64,000 bases of DNA from Gaeumannomyces sp. JS-464 (GCA_002197995.1 NGZR01000007.1:764399-828398), one strand, 5' to 3'. Positions 13,041 to 24,844 are shown, counted from the stretch's first letter. Notes: generated by a model not told the origin, from the letters alone. Numbers and translations: made by a program.

Positions 13041-13328
13041 CATTTCGCTCCAGGTCCGCCCCAGACGCCACCTTTAGGGCCTTCCCGTGTTGTCCACGCC
13101 CTCGACTCCCCTGGTGCTCCGCATTTGCGCCGCTCAAAGGCCAGAAGCCCGCCAGGAAAATAAGCCGGGCCTCTCCTGTCTACCGACCTCGGCTTCTGGC
13201 ACAGGGCGATTTCCTGCCTGCCTCGGCGGCCTTTTCTTTTTTTTTCTTTTTCTTTTTGTCTTTCTTTTTGGCGCCGTTGCGTTTCCCACATATATTTTGC
13301 GACGCGCGCAACGGTCGCCCGTTGAACA

Positions 13329-15749
13329 ATGGCGACGTTTACCGCCCTAAATGGGGGCTCACCCAAAGCGTCTGAAGGTGTCAACGGCAGCAGTGTGCCG
13401 GCGAGGAGGAATGGTTCCGAGGAGCGCCAGAGCAGCACCACAGCACCAGCACCCACGGCCACGGCAGCGTCAGAAGCCGGGTCTCCCAGCGGCAAGGCCT
13501 CTGCGCCAGCCGAGAACGCGTCCGTGCCTGCGGTCGTCCTCAACAGGCATGGCGGGAACGCGACCACCAGCAGCAGAGCGAGGCCGAGCGGGAGCGCGAG
13601 CGGCCCAGGAGTAGCTGGAAGGGAGTGCTCTCCCCCGCCGAAGAACGGCCGCCTATCTTCCGGCCGACTGCGTTTCCAGGTGCTCAGGACTCTTCCCCGA
13701 ACAAGCGCAAACGATCTCATTCGCCTCCTTCCCCAACTGAGGGCTCTCGCGACCACTTCGGACGCCGGGGAGGATCCGAGCCGAGGGAAACGCCCCAGGC
13801 GGCATCACGTGATCGCCACAGCCTGAGTCCTCCCAAGGCCGGCCACGACACGGATCTCCGGAGGGCGCTTGGCCGGGAAAGCGCCCGGGACTTTGAGCGG
13901 AGTGGTGGGAGCCGACTGAAGTTCGCCATGATGAGCATGAAGGACGACAACTGGGGGCCCAACTACGAGCAGCTGCACTCTGCGGTGCCCGACTCGGCCG
14001 TCAGCGAGGTCGACCCCATTGGCGACCTGGCTCACTTCGAAGGCAGCCAGACCGGCGACGTGGACATGGATGATTCTCCTGTCGCCTCCTCGTACCGCCA
14101 CACCTCGTTCGTTCCCGAGCAGCGCCGCGACGGCGTCATTCAGTCCGATCCCAAGAAGCGGAAGCGTAATTTCAGCAACAGGACCAAGACTGGGTGCCTC
14201 ACCTGCAGGCGCCGGAAGAAGAAGTGCGACGAAGCCAAACCCGAATGTGAGTGTCCCCGTAGTTCTGTCATGCTTGGACTACAGAAGCTGACCAGGGCCC
14301 TTCGCCCTTACCACAGGCTCCAACTGCATTAAGGGAGGGTTCGTCTGTGCTGGGTACCCGCCCCAGCGTGGTACCTGGCCGAATAAGCAGGAGAGCAAGG
14401 CGACGGCAGTTCAGATCGAGAGCAAGGACCCGAACTACAGGCCGCCAGGAGCTTATGGCATGGGCGGCTCACGCGAGCCCTATCCAGCCCAGGGCCAGAG
14501 CCAAGGCCAGCCCCGAAGCCAAAGCCCAGCGCAGAATCAAACCCAGGCCCAGAGGCAGAGCCAGAGTCAGAGCCCGAGCCCAAGTCCGAGCCCGAGCCAG
14601 AGGCAGGGCCAGAGACAGCCGTCCCTGGTTCCCCAGGCGAAGCGTGAGCCGCTTCCGGCGTACCGCGGCCAGGCTCTCCGCATCCAGACGCCAGCCCAGC
14701 GCCTGATAACGGAAGAGGCTCGCCCGATGAACATGCTGAACTCTCCAACAGCCGCTGACGGCAAGGTTTCTTCGCGCTTCCCGGGTGTGGCACAGTCCAT
14801 GCTGATGACCCCTGACAGCGCGGGGACGCCGACAAAGGGCAAAGAATTCCCAGCCACACGCGTCCCGCCGCTCCACGACCTGAGCAGGAAGGTACCGGAG
14901 CCGACCAGCGCGCCCCAGCTGTCCCAACTCGGCCCAGGCCAGACGGGGAGGACGAGCCCGCCGCTCAACTCGATGACGAGCGGCGTGCAGGCGACGGCGC
15001 AAATGGCTCTCTCGCACACATACTCTGCTTCGTCGCGGCCCCGCAGGGAGAAGGACCAGATGCTGGGAGGCCTCATGTTCTACCCCTACGACAAGGAACT
15101 GGTGCTGGAGCGGGAGCGTTGCAGCACATCAGTGTGGCGCTTCAACAACGCCACGAACCCGGGCAACGGCGTCTCGCCCACGGAGCGCTCCCGGCTCTTC
15201 CGCGAGATCCTGCAGCCGAGCGAGGGCGTGCAGCTGTCGCAGGCGCAGGTGTCCCCCGTGACCCACACGGGCCAGCTGGGCGCCGGCGTCATGGTCGAGG
15301 CGCCTTTCCACGCCGACTACGGCTACAACATCAAGATCTCGGACAACGTCGTGCTCGGCCGCAACTGCTCCATCCACGACGCCGGCGAGGTCACCATTGG
15401 CGCCAACACCGTCATCAGCCCCAACGTGTGCATCTACACCACGGAGCTGCCGCTGGACCCCCGCCAACGCAACGGCGCCCGCGGCTCGCAGTCGGCCAGG
15501 GCCGTCCACATTGAGGAGGACGTCTGGGTTGGCGCCAATGTCGTCATCCTCCCAGGCGTCAGGATCGGAGCCGGCTCCACCGTTGGTGCCGGATCTCTCG
15601 TTACCGAGGTATGTAACGCATGTTTATTCCTGGTCCCTTATGTCTGGTTGACAACAGATTGACTGACATTTCCCCAACAGGACCTGCCACCACGCTCTAT
15701 ATGCTACGGCCAGCCGGCAAGGGTCCACAGGCCACTCCCCTTGAACTAG
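13329..15749 (+). CDS. Zn2Cys6 DNA-binding protein fused to a maltose/galactoside-type hexapeptide acetyltransferase domain
   Basis: Proposed exons are 13329-14246, 14317-15608 and 15681-15749 (introns of 70 and 72 nt, GTGAGT and GTATGT donors). Exon 1 is Ser/Pro/Ala-rich and ends inside a Zn cluster; the first intron splits its fourth Cys codon. Spliced, the six cysteines read C-x2-C-x6-C-x6-C-x2-C-x6-C (CLTCRRRKKKC, then PEC, SNC, GGFVC). A Gln/Ser/Pro repeat linker follows, then a Mac-like segment (EKDQMLGGLMFYPYDKEL) and a left-handed beta-helix of hexapeptide repeats ending LVTEDLPPRSICYGQPARV, typical of LacA/Maa enzymes. Where those enzymes have the catalytic His (YTATHP-type motif) this protein reads YTTELPLDP, so activity is doubtful. 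The reading frame changes once inside exon 1 (13.4-13.6 kb): one base is missing or an intron is unrecognised. About 759 residues are expected. The long gene-free upstream region fits a tightly regulated developmental gene. Confidence 0.8.
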
Positions 15750-16848
15750 TTCTGAAACGGGGCCGCAGACCACCGAATTTGATCAACCATTTGTTTCCTC
15801 CTTTTTCCGCCTCTCCTTAATTTCGACCTCGGACATGTAAACCGGAAGGAGCGCTTTAGCATTTTGGCCTATGGGGCGGCACTGTTTGTTTTCCTGTCTA
15901 ATTCTTTGTTGTTCATTTTCACTTGTTTGCATGATACCCATTGCGTGCACCAAAACAAGAAATCCAGACGCATTTTTGTTGGCTTGTCTGCTTTTTCCTA
16001 CTACCCCACCCATGTTCTCATTTCCCCGTCTACATACACGGTTGATTGTGCGCGCAGTATGACTTGAGCAGGAGGACCTTAATGTTTTATCTGAAAACGG
16101 AAGGGGGCTCTGGCAGTCCTACTTTCCAAGGCGACGTATTATCATGTCAAGAGCGGAACGACCGCATGGCTATTGAGCATTGTGTATTTTGTGCGAACCT
16201 TTCCCCTCTTCTCGCTCCCTGATGTTGACGATATCACGGTCACGATTCGGTTCCTATTGCGTACAGTCTGAGTTTATTGTCCTTGACGAGTCGCTTCCGG
16301 TATCGATGGGCTGGAGGATTGGCGGCTAGAGGGCCTGCCCTTCGCCGCGGGCTTGTACAAGGGATGCCAGCCTTGCAGTGTATGTATAACAGTTATATAT
16401 AACTCGGCGTTTATACAAAGCCAAGCGGGGAATCACTGTCGTGCCGATGCAAGCAGGAGGGCAAGGCAGAATCAGTCTGTACTCGTGGGACGGCCCCATC
16501 TCGATTGCCGGCCAGTGTGGCCTGGCCGTGCTGACATATGTCTCTTCCTGGCCGCGGTGGACGGATCCTGCGCGTCAGCATGCACGGTGGCCTGACCGCA
16601 TGAGAGGGAAGACCTGAACCGGGGCTCGAATCCAAACAATCGCGCAGGCAAAACTCATAGGTAGATATCCATGTACTGGCAAGGCGTTGGGATTCGCCCG
16701 TGAATGAATTTGTGTGTATCACCACAGCGGGAGGAGCAACCGTGCCCAGACGCGGCAGAGAAAAAAAGGGAATCATAGATCACTGCCAAAAATAGTGACA
16801 TCCATCCATCCATCCATCCATCCATCCACTAGGAGGGGAAGAAAAGGA
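15750..16848. other. Intergenic region between two Zn2Cys6 regulators
   Basis: No conserved coding sequence. It holds the presumed 3' end of the upstream gene, a tetranucleotide repeat just before the next start codon, and nothing else I can name. Confidence 0.6.
16800..16828. repeat. (CATC)n microsatellite
   Basis: About seven CATC units 20 nt upstream of the next gene's start codon, therefore probably in its 5' leader. Confidence 0.95.
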
Positions 16849-19800
16849 ATGCCGTCCATCTCGGACTACACAACTGTCTTCCGCGCCAAGCCCGGCAGCG
16901 GCAGCAGAGCCGCCGCCGCGCAGCCGCCGCCGCCGGCGGACCCGAACCGGCGCGTCTTCAAGCGGAACCGGGCGGCCGTCTCGTGCGCGGCCTGCCGGTC
17001 CCGCAAGCAGCGGTGCGACCGGCAGAGCCCGTGCTCGGCGTGCGCGCGGCGCGGCGGCGCCTGTCGCTACGACTCCTCCGCCGCCGCCGCCGTCGCCTCC
17101 TCCGCCTCCTCTGCCGGCGGGGTCGCGGCGGCTTTGGGCTCGGCGCGGAAGCAGCGGAAGGAGACGCCGGCGGCGGAGGAGGAGGATGAGGATGGTGAGG
17201 GGGACAATGCCGACGGTGGGCTCGCGCCGGCTTCGAGGCGCGAGGCGCAGGCTAGGCTGCTGCGGCTCGAGGAGCTGGTCTACGGCCTTGTTGGGCGGTC
17301 AAGGCTGCAAAGCGGCGGCGGTGGCGACGGGGCCGTGGCGGAGCAGGGAGAGGGGCGGCGGTTTGACGGGCGGCCTGTGTTGACGGGTCCCGATGAGCCC
17401 ACAGCGGCACTGTCCTCGTCCGTGGTCTTGTCTACGTCGTCATCCTTCTCCTCTGCCGCTCCTCATCCGCAACCGTCGCTCGCCGAAGGAGTAGCCGCTG
17501 CCGTCGTCGCCAGGCCCGAAGAGAGCCTCGCCGCCGCGCCCTCGCCGGGCACCCTGGGCGAGCACCTGAGGAGCAACGAGGCGGGGACGACGACGTTTGT
17601 GGGCGCGACGCACTGGTCCGCCGTGCTCAACTGCATCCGCGACATCCAGGGCTATCTCGAGAGCGACGCCGTCGCCTCCCAGGGGCTGCCGCGTCCGCCT
17701 GGACCATCATCATTGCCGCCGTCGTCATCGTCGTCATCTCCATCGCCGACGCCCCCCTTGAATCACGACGGCGGAAACGTCCCGAACAAAAAGAGCACCA
17801 GCAGCAGCAGCAGCAACAGCAGCGGTGCTAGTCCCAACACAGGCAGCCACGGCGGGCCGGAGGACATGGTCTTTGGCGGCGGCGGCGGCGGCGGCACCGG
17901 CCTGTCGACGCGCGAGGTGCTCGACGGCCTCCCGGCGCGGGCCGAGTGCGACCGGCTGCTGCGCAGCTTCTTCGCGATGCAGTGGACCATGCCGCCGGTG
18001 CTGCACACGACCACGTTCCAGCGCGCCTACGCCGCTTCTGGCCCGACCCGGCCGCGCACAGCCTGCTGTGGGTCAGCATGCTCTTCTCGGTCCTGGCCCT
18101 CTCGGCCACGATGCAGTGGGCCGCCGAGGCTGCGGCGGTGGCGGCGGTGGCGGCTGGGGATGATGACGTTGCTACTGCTACTGCACTGCCGGTGTTGAGG
18201 ACGAGGCGACGATGAGGACGACTACCGCCGTCTCCGTCTCGCCGCACGAGCCGCCCCCGGAGCTGGCGCGCCTGCGGCGTATGGCCACGCGGTGCCTGGT
18301 GGCGGGCGAGTACATGAAAGCGCGCCCGTATTCGGTCGAGGCGCTCCTGCTCGTCAACTTCTCGCGCCTGTACAGCGTCGGCGGCGACGCGGACCCGGTC
18401 GTGTGGGCCGGCTTCGCCGTCGCCACGAGGCTGGCCCAGCGCATGGGCGTGGGTGACCCTACCTACTTTTGCCTTTTTACCTTTGACATGCTCTGCCCCT
18501 ATTTTAAGCTAACCAGGAGGGAAAAAAAAACCCAAAACGACCAGTACCATCGCGAGCCGCGCAACATCGGCCGCCCCTGCCCGGCCAGCTCGGTGCCGCC
18601 GGCCCGGCCAACGCTCACGCCCTACGAGTGCGAGATGCGGCGGCGCGTGTGGTACTTTGTCGAGATGTTCGACATTGTCTACTCGTTCCACTTTGGCATG
18701 CCGACCGTCGTGCACGAGGACGAGTGCGACGCCGACGCGCCCACCAACCTGCTCGACTCCGACTTTGACGAGTGCTCGGCCGAGCTGCCGCCCGCGCGGC
18801 CCGACTCGGACGCGACCCCGATGCTGTACTACTGCTTCAAGTCCCGCATCGCCCGCCTGCTGCGCCGCGTGATCCGGCACGCTCTGGGCGTTGGCAGCCG
18901 CCGCGGCCACCAGGGGCAGGAGAAGATGCAGCAGCAGCAGCAGCAGCAGCAGCAGCGCCGCCGCCACCGCGAGCGCACCCTGGAGCTCGACGCCGAGCTG
19001 CAGGCCGTGCAGGCAGCCACGCCGCCCAGCTTGCGGCTGATGCTGCCGATCCGCACCGCGACGCCTGCCGCCGAGACGCCGGACCAGATCGTGCGGCGCG
19101 TGACGGCCGAGCTGGCCGGGCTTAAAGCCCGCTGCGTCCTGCACCGCTCGTACCTGACCGCGGACAGGAGCAGCCGGCGCGGCGAAGATGACGACGACGG
19201 CGAGGACGAGGAGGAGATGGAGCACGCGAGGAGGTGCCGGGCGGCCTGCGTCGGCGCCGCGTCGCGCGTGCTCGAGATCCACGCCGACGTCGAGCGCGAG
19301 CTGCGGCCCGGCGGCCGCCTGCACGGCCAGGAGTACCTGCTGCTCGGCGTCGCCAAGCACGACTTTTTGCTCGCCGCCACCATCCTGTGCCTGGATCTGA
19401 CCGAGTCTGGCGACGCGAGGTTTGTCCTTCCTTTTGTCATAACCCCTACCTTGCCTCCTCCTTACTTTTGCTGCCCCTTGGCGTCGCATATCTTACAACT
19501 GATGTTGACTGTGGCATAAAAAAAACTGGCAGCGACGAGGAGAAGCGCAAGAAATTCCACGCCCTCGAGACGGCCTACGCCCTCTGGTACCCACGGCGCA
19601 ACTCGTCCAGCGACGCCACGCACGCCGTCAAGGTCCTCGGGGCCAATTCTGCGCCGGGCGCGCAAGACCATGTTTGGGCCCGACGACGACGGCGGCGGCG
19701 TGCAGCAGCAACCTGTTCCCGACGAGGAGCCGCAGCTGCAGCAGCAGATCGCTCTCGACTGGGAAGAAGCAACGCTGACGTTGGCGGGAAGGGTGGTACT

Positions 19801-20146
19801 ACCACCACCAGCGCCTTGGGCAGACATGCAGGCAGCGACGCCAATCACAGCGCCCGAATATCATCCCGCTGGTGTCCCGGCGGTAGCGCTCGAGTTTCAA
19901 GGGGCGGACTTTGGTGCATGGCTCTTGATGTCAACCCCGAGATCGACACTAGTCTCGGATTTGACGCAGACAACATCGACTGGGTAAGAAGACGTCTTAT
20001 CTGTAGGCTCCTCTTCCCATTCTTTTTATTACTGACCCATCTCAATTCCACGGCAGGACATGATCGACTCTTATCTTTTCGACCGCCCGCCCAACGTTGG
20101 CCTGTACGAGACAGATTCTGGCATGGGCACTTTCCAGGCTAGTTAG
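16849..20146 (+). CDS. Zn2Cys6 fungal-specific transcription factor, with four frame breaks
   Basis: The start at 16849 gives MPSISDYTTVFR; residues 45-75 hold the Zn cluster (CAAC, RSRKQRC, DRQSPC, SAC, ARRGGAC; C-x2-C-x6-C-x5-C-x2-C-x6-C). Low-complexity Ala/Ser/Gly runs follow, then the middle homology region (LLRSFFAMQWTMPPVLH, LLWVSMLFSVLALSATMQ, YSVEALLLVNFSRLYSVGG, PYECEMRRRVWYFVEMFD) and a stretch of nine CAG codons at 18929-18955. Introns I can place are 18449-18544 (96 nt, keeps frame, CTAAC branch site), 19420-19532 and 19984-20056. The frame must shift at about 18035 (one base short), 18130-18200 (one short), 19645 (one extra) and 19915 (one short). With these the total is about 1005 residues and ends at TAG 20146. 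Either the sequence has errors or the gene is newly decayed. The target is unknown. Confidence 0.75.
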
Positions 20147-20331
20147 CAGAATCAACAATACGGATGGGGGTCAAGGCATACGTAAAGCATGCAAGTGTCT
20201 TCTTCAGGGTCTTCCTCATATTGCACCAAGCCATAGCTTGTACATATTATTAGTATACATGGTGGGTGCCTATCTCCCTGCCAATGATGGCACCTCATCT
20301 CATCCTCCTCTGCTACGGCTCGCAAGGGGGG

Positions 20332-22242
20332 TCAACACCTAAGCTCGACACCTCCTTTGCTGACTGTCAAGTACTTGACACCCTTATAAGGCGACGCCGT
20401 CAGGCCCATGCTCCGCTTTTGGTCGATCAGGATGCTCTCGACCTTGATGCCGCTAGGGAGCCAGCCCTTGACCGAGAAGCTGAGCGAGGCCGAGCTGGGC
20501 ATCAGCAGCCTGTTCTGCGCCACCCTCGCGTCGGCCTTTTTCATCGTCGCCCCCGCCACCGCTGCCCGGGGCCCCCTTGCTCGATTTAGTCGTCATCGGC
20601 TCCGGATCCTCGTAGTTGTATTCCTTGAAGCCAAAGCCCATGGGGTCGGAGTAGCCGGCAGCGGCAACGGCATCGTCGGCCTCGTCGCCCAGTGCCTGAT
20701 CGCCTACCACGGTGCCCCGCAGGCTGAACTGCATCGTGCCGTTGGCCAGAGCCTTGTTTGGAATGAGCCAGTCGACCAGGTTGTCTCCGGGGCTGTAGGT
20801 GCATCGCCTTTGCTTGGCCGGAGCTCGGGGAGATTTCGCACCCCCGCCGGCAGCGGTACCGTGATCTCAGGTCCCGAGCAGCGCGCCGCCGCGGTGCCGG
20901 GCTGCGGGCCAACCAAACGGCCTTCCACCCGGCCCACCGCCGATGCCTCGTCCCCGCCACCCCCCGCCCGTAGGGACCTTCCTCCTCCGCGGACATATCA
21001 CTGCCACCACCACCTGGTGCGCCAAATACCTTGTTCACGTAGCGCGGACCTCGAACTCGGAGCTAACGGGACCGAGGCCTGTCTTGACCTCGATGCTAGC
21101 GGGAAGCTTCAGATTTCCTGCAGCAAGGGAGCCGCTCTTGCCGTTAGCAAAAGGGCAGCAAGTCCACCTCGTAGCTGGCGAGGATGAAGCGGCCTCGGGC
21201 GGGATGAAGCTCAGCTCGCCCGGGCGCTCGCGCCAGCGGGCGAGGCGGACGCAGGGGTGGAAAACGGGCAGCTCCATGAGCCCGGCCAGATTGTGGCGGC
21301 CCGTGGGCCCCGTCAGGGACATGACGATATCCGGGACGCCCGAGACCTTTGACGTGAAGGCGACGGTGCCGTGCGCAAAGGCGGCGAGCGGGCGGCCCGA
21401 CGGCGCCAGCGTCACCGACAGCGTCTCGACCAGGTCCGCGTACATCTCGTTGCTCGTGTGCCGCACGTTGGCTCGCCGCCAGAGGAGCGCCGGCGTCGCC
21501 ACCGCGCTGCCGCGACCGCCCCCGCCGCCCCCGCCGCCCATCATCATGCCGCTCGAGCCGAGCGAGGGGGCCGAGGAGCCGCCGGCGCCGCCGCCGAGGT
21601 TAGCGGTGACGGCGCCGGGCAGGGTGAGGCCGCTAAGCAGCTTGCCCAGCAGACCCTCGACTTCGACGAGGTCGCGCAGGGCGTTGGGCTCAGTGGTGGC
21701 GACGACGCCGGCGTCGCACATCTCGGTCAGCAGCTGGGCGGCGACGTCGTAGGCCGAGTCGATGCGCTGGGCGGTCAGCGGGGCGCCGAGGAACTCCTCG
21801 AAGGCGTCGACGACGCGGTGCAGGAACTCGAGCACGAGCAGCGGCTCGACTTCGCGCGAGGCCGTGGCCAGGAGCAGCAGGTTGGCGTGGGCGAGCGAGA
21901 AGACGAGCGTGGCGGGGCTGGCGTTGGGCAGGTAGATTAGGCTCGGGCGCGGCGGCGGGTGCTCTAGATAGAGCGGTAGGAGGTGCGCCGCCGAGAGCGG
22001 CCGCCCCGTGTATGTGTGGGACAGGATCGGGCTGCTGTAGGGTTGGTCTGCCTGGCCGTCTCGGCCCCTGGCGCTCCTTGTACGGCTGCCGAGACGGGAG
22101 GAGCGTACGAGGAGCGCGAGGAGGGGCGAGTGGCCAAGCGAGGTCTGTCAGCGAGAAATCCGGACCATCAAAAGACAAATCAAAGACAGTCGACGTACTT
22201 GCGCTCATCGTAAATGTGCAGGGCCTCTATGACGGCCGTCAT
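20332..22242 (-). CDS. APM3: AP-3 adaptor complex mu subunit, several frame breaks
   Basis: Exon 1 is 22242-22199 (MTAVIEALHIYDER), intron 22198-22035, and exon 2 begins at 22034 with SPILSHTYTGRP, the usual start of mu3. The N-terminal longin-like half is intact (SLIYLPNASPATLVFSLAHA, EFLHRVVDAFEEFLGAPL). The C-terminal mu-homology domain is recognisable to the end (SFSVKGWLPSGIKVESIL, SPYKGVKYLTVSKGGVEL). AP-3 carries cargo such as alkaline phosphatase and SNAREs from Golgi/endosomes to the vacuole. Frame changes are needed near 21190 and 21150 (a compensating pair), 21043, 20955, 20800 and 20540; those at 21149-21152 and 20537-20541 fall in A or T runs. The gene converges on the regulator to its left and diverges from the small gene at 22608. 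Confidence 0.88.
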
Positions 22243-22607
22243 GGCTGCAAGGGTTCTGTGGTGGGGCTGGCGCGGTCCGAGGTGGAAGCTCGAGCTGCTC
22301 TCCGCGCCATTGCTTTGGTGGCATTGAGCTCGCCGAGAGAGAATGCATGCGAAATGTTGTCGGCCCTGACGCAATCAGATTGACGTTGTGCTCCGCCTGT
22401 GCTGCCGCGGTTAAATGTGGGACCAGGCGCTGGAGACAGAGACTTATTGGCTGTGCTGACTGCATCTCATCGAGGTGACAAAAATTGTAGCTCAAGATGT
22501 CCCAGCACGCCCTGTTGCAGCCGTCTTCCTCGAGTTTCTGGGCAGTTGCCATATAAATATCACAAGACCTGTCCTCCAAGCCTACCGTCCTTACCACAGA
22601 TATCACC

Positions 22608-22973
22608 ATGCCGGGCGTCCCATCGCTGTCGAGCCTCAACAAGCCCGAGGATTACAAGGAGCTCCTGAAGCAGGACAGGGGCGACGACTGCCTCGCCTGC
22701 CGGGTCATAGGTCGGTCAAGTCTCTCTAAGCTACCGTCTCTTGAGACATAAAATTACTTTGAGGTACTGACCTCGCACTCGTGGTATTCAGGAGGCGGGT
22801 CCTTCCTCGGGCTCGCGGCATACAGCTACATCTCGGGCCATGCCGAGCTCAAACGCAACAAGGCACTCATCCTCAAGAAGAACCCTATGATTGGCATGCG
22901 CGGCCGCAGGGCTGGCATTACGGGCATCGCCCTGGGACTGGCATATCTGGGCGTTTGGAGGCTGTTCAGGTAG
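22608..22973 (+). CDS. Small DMAC1-like (DUF4536) membrane protein
   Basis: Two exons, 22608-22710 and 22792-22973, encode 94 residues. The N-terminal half has the short motif DDCLACRVIGGGSFLG, which matches the DMAC1/DUF4536 family, with a first hydrophobic segment (SFLGLAAYSYISG) and a second one near the C-terminus (AGITGIALGLAYLGVWRLF). The human relative helps assemble the distal membrane arm of respiratory complex I; by analogy this is probably a mitochondrial inner membrane protein. The start lies 366 bp from the divergent AP-3 mu start, so the two may share a promoter. No frame break. Confidence 0.65.
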
Positions 22974-23465
22974 CCGGACGGGCGTCTTGGCCACCACGGA
23001 GCAAAATCACGAGTCACCACTAGCAAGATCGTAAACCCCGCCCTGGGTTGATCTATTGACCACCTACCCAACAGAACACTCCCCTTTTTCATCACAATGT
23101 CCTGATTTATCGGGTACCTTTCATTCTCTGCATCTACATTTTGTTAACATTTGCCGTTATGGCTCTGCAGTAGCTTGTTGCTTTTGCAGTCGCCACCGTC
23201 ACATGGGAAGCACGTCATCGGTTGGTTCGTCTGATTCACCTCGAGGAGTCCCCAGGGGCGTCGCAAAATCCGGCGAGTCACTGGGGCACATCATCAGATA
23301 CAAAACCAGCGCTCATCCGCTCGTCGGCCAGGCTTTCCGGCGGCCGCATTTATTCTACCCGACTGACCCACTACCGGAGCAACTTGACAACCGACGTCCA
23401 CTCATCATTCCATCCCTCCCTTTCAGCCATACGCCAGGCCTTGCACCGTCTCGCCACGCCATACC
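22974..23465. other. Intergenic region
   Basis: No gene seen. It should contain the 3' end of the DMAC1-like gene and the promoter of the F-box-like gene. Confidence 0.5.
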
Positions 23466-24844
23466 ATGGAGTCGCCGCAGTACCTGACGCGCTGCCCGCC
23501 TGAAATCCTGCTCATGGTGCTGCGGCACTGCCATTCCTTCGCCGATGCTACGCCTTGACGACTACCTGTCGCTTTCTCCGGGCCCTATGGGTCTCTAACG
23601 CGCCCGCCGTTTTGCGGGACGCGGGCAGGAGGAACGGAAGGCTTTCGACTGCGCCCTAGTGGCCGTCCGCGCCCAGCACGTCGTCCAACCTGCCCTCGAA
23701 AAGGGCGAGCAGCCCCCCCGAGCTTGGGCCCTCCATCAGCGAGCTGGGCTCGCGCAACCCTGACGTTGCCGAATTCGTCCAAGTCCTCAGGCTTCGACAC
23801 CTAGTCCAGGCCCTCGAGCACATGTTCTATGTGTACTCGAGTTACCGCACTATGGGCGGCTTTGGGGACAGTCCCTGCTTTGAGGAAGCAGTTTTCGAGA
23901 GTTTCGAGCAGAAATTATGGGACCTCGACGGGCTTACCATGGAGGAAGGCAAGGCGGTCTACGGCGAGAGGTTCCATCGAGCCGCGTACAGGCTTTTCGT
24001 CCTTGCTGCTGCCCTGTCCTGGGCCTACTTCAAGCCTGTTTGCCACATCTCTGGCACTCGGGAAAGTGTCCAAAAGGCGGTTTTCGGCCCCGTCGCACAA
24101 TGGATCGTCGACGATTGCGAGCGAATTGTCTCCAAAACGGGGTTTGCTCCGCCCGGCGGCGTCGTCTTCGACGAGCGTGGCAACCGGATAGGCTTCGAAG
24201 CCGATCCCGAGGCTGCCAAGATATTCGCAAGGTGGGAGCTCAGCACCATGGTGTTTCTATACGAAAACATGAATTCCAAGTTCAGCCTGGAGCATGAAAA
24301 CTGGACCACCGTGGAATACGTAAAGACGCCCACAGGCAACGTGAAAGTCAGGGCCATTTTGTTCGGTACCTTTCAGCTACACGATATCACTGTTCCTCGC
24401 CAGCTTGACGACATCACGAGCGAACACCCCATCACCCTCAGAGCGCGGTTAGTCGAGACCTCACATCTTCCGGGCCTGCGACGGGACATTCCGTTTCCAG
24501 ATTGGGAAACACATTGGGGATGGAGCGAGAGGACGCCGGAACCGCTGCGGTTTTTATCCCAAATCGCCCCAGCCTGTCCTGGCAGCCAGCCGGACGCCAA
24601 GGGCCACCGCCCGCCCCTTCATTTCTTCAACTTTGCTGCCCGGAGGCACTTGAACCTTCGATTCAGGCGGAACCTGTTCTGGTGGCCGCCCGAGACTTTC
24701 GACTTTCCCGCTGAAGAAGCCCTCTATAGCGAATGGATACGGTACCCTGAAATATGGGAGGACTTCGACCCTGTGGACTTGGATAAGAACATCTCGTACG
24801 GCGGATTCATCTGGGAATCGTGCGACATGGTTCATGAAGAATAG
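23466..24844 (+). CDS. F-box-like protein of unknown target, three frame breaks
   Basis: The N-terminus (LTRCPPEILLMVLRHC, then ALTTTCRFLRALWVSNAP) has the pattern of an F-box, which would link a substrate to an SCF ubiquitin ligase. The body (FSLEHENWTTVEYVKTPTG and similar) is not a family I recognise and shows no WD40 or leucine-rich repeats. The frame must shift at about 23550 (one base short), 23630 (one short) and 23706-23712 (one extra, in a C run). With these corrections the length is 459 residues, with a single exon ending at TAG 24844. From 23707 on the frame is clean over 370 residues, which argues against advanced decay. Confidence 0.6.

Larger units (their letters stand above)
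1137..13328. other. 12-kb stretch without a supportable protein gene
   Basis: I find no conserved protein in either strand. The open frames here are short, overlap each other on both strands and are dominated by low complexity (Ser/Leu from CT runs, Pro/His from CA runs). The stretch holds poly-A at 2568-2587, GT repeats at 3499-3517, a 26-nt palindrome at 4650-4675, GGCT repeats at 6352-6378, CT repeats at 7152-7177, CA repeats at 11872-11916 and a T run at 13018-13040. There is a TATA/CT-rich block at 10.42-10.51 kb. Long pyrimidine-rich tracts between 11.0 and 13.3 kb look like a fungal promoter plus long 5' leader of the regulator that starts at 13329. Untranslated exons or non-coding RNAs are possible but cannot be shown from sequence alone. 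Confidence 0.6.

Noticed and set aside
16600..16640. GGCTCGAATCC string resembling a tRNA T-arm
   Set aside because: No matching acceptor, D-arm or anticodon stem around it.
18509..19489. 326-codon minus-strand frame
   Set aside because: Lies opposite conserved transcription factor sequence; a GC-rich antisense shadow.
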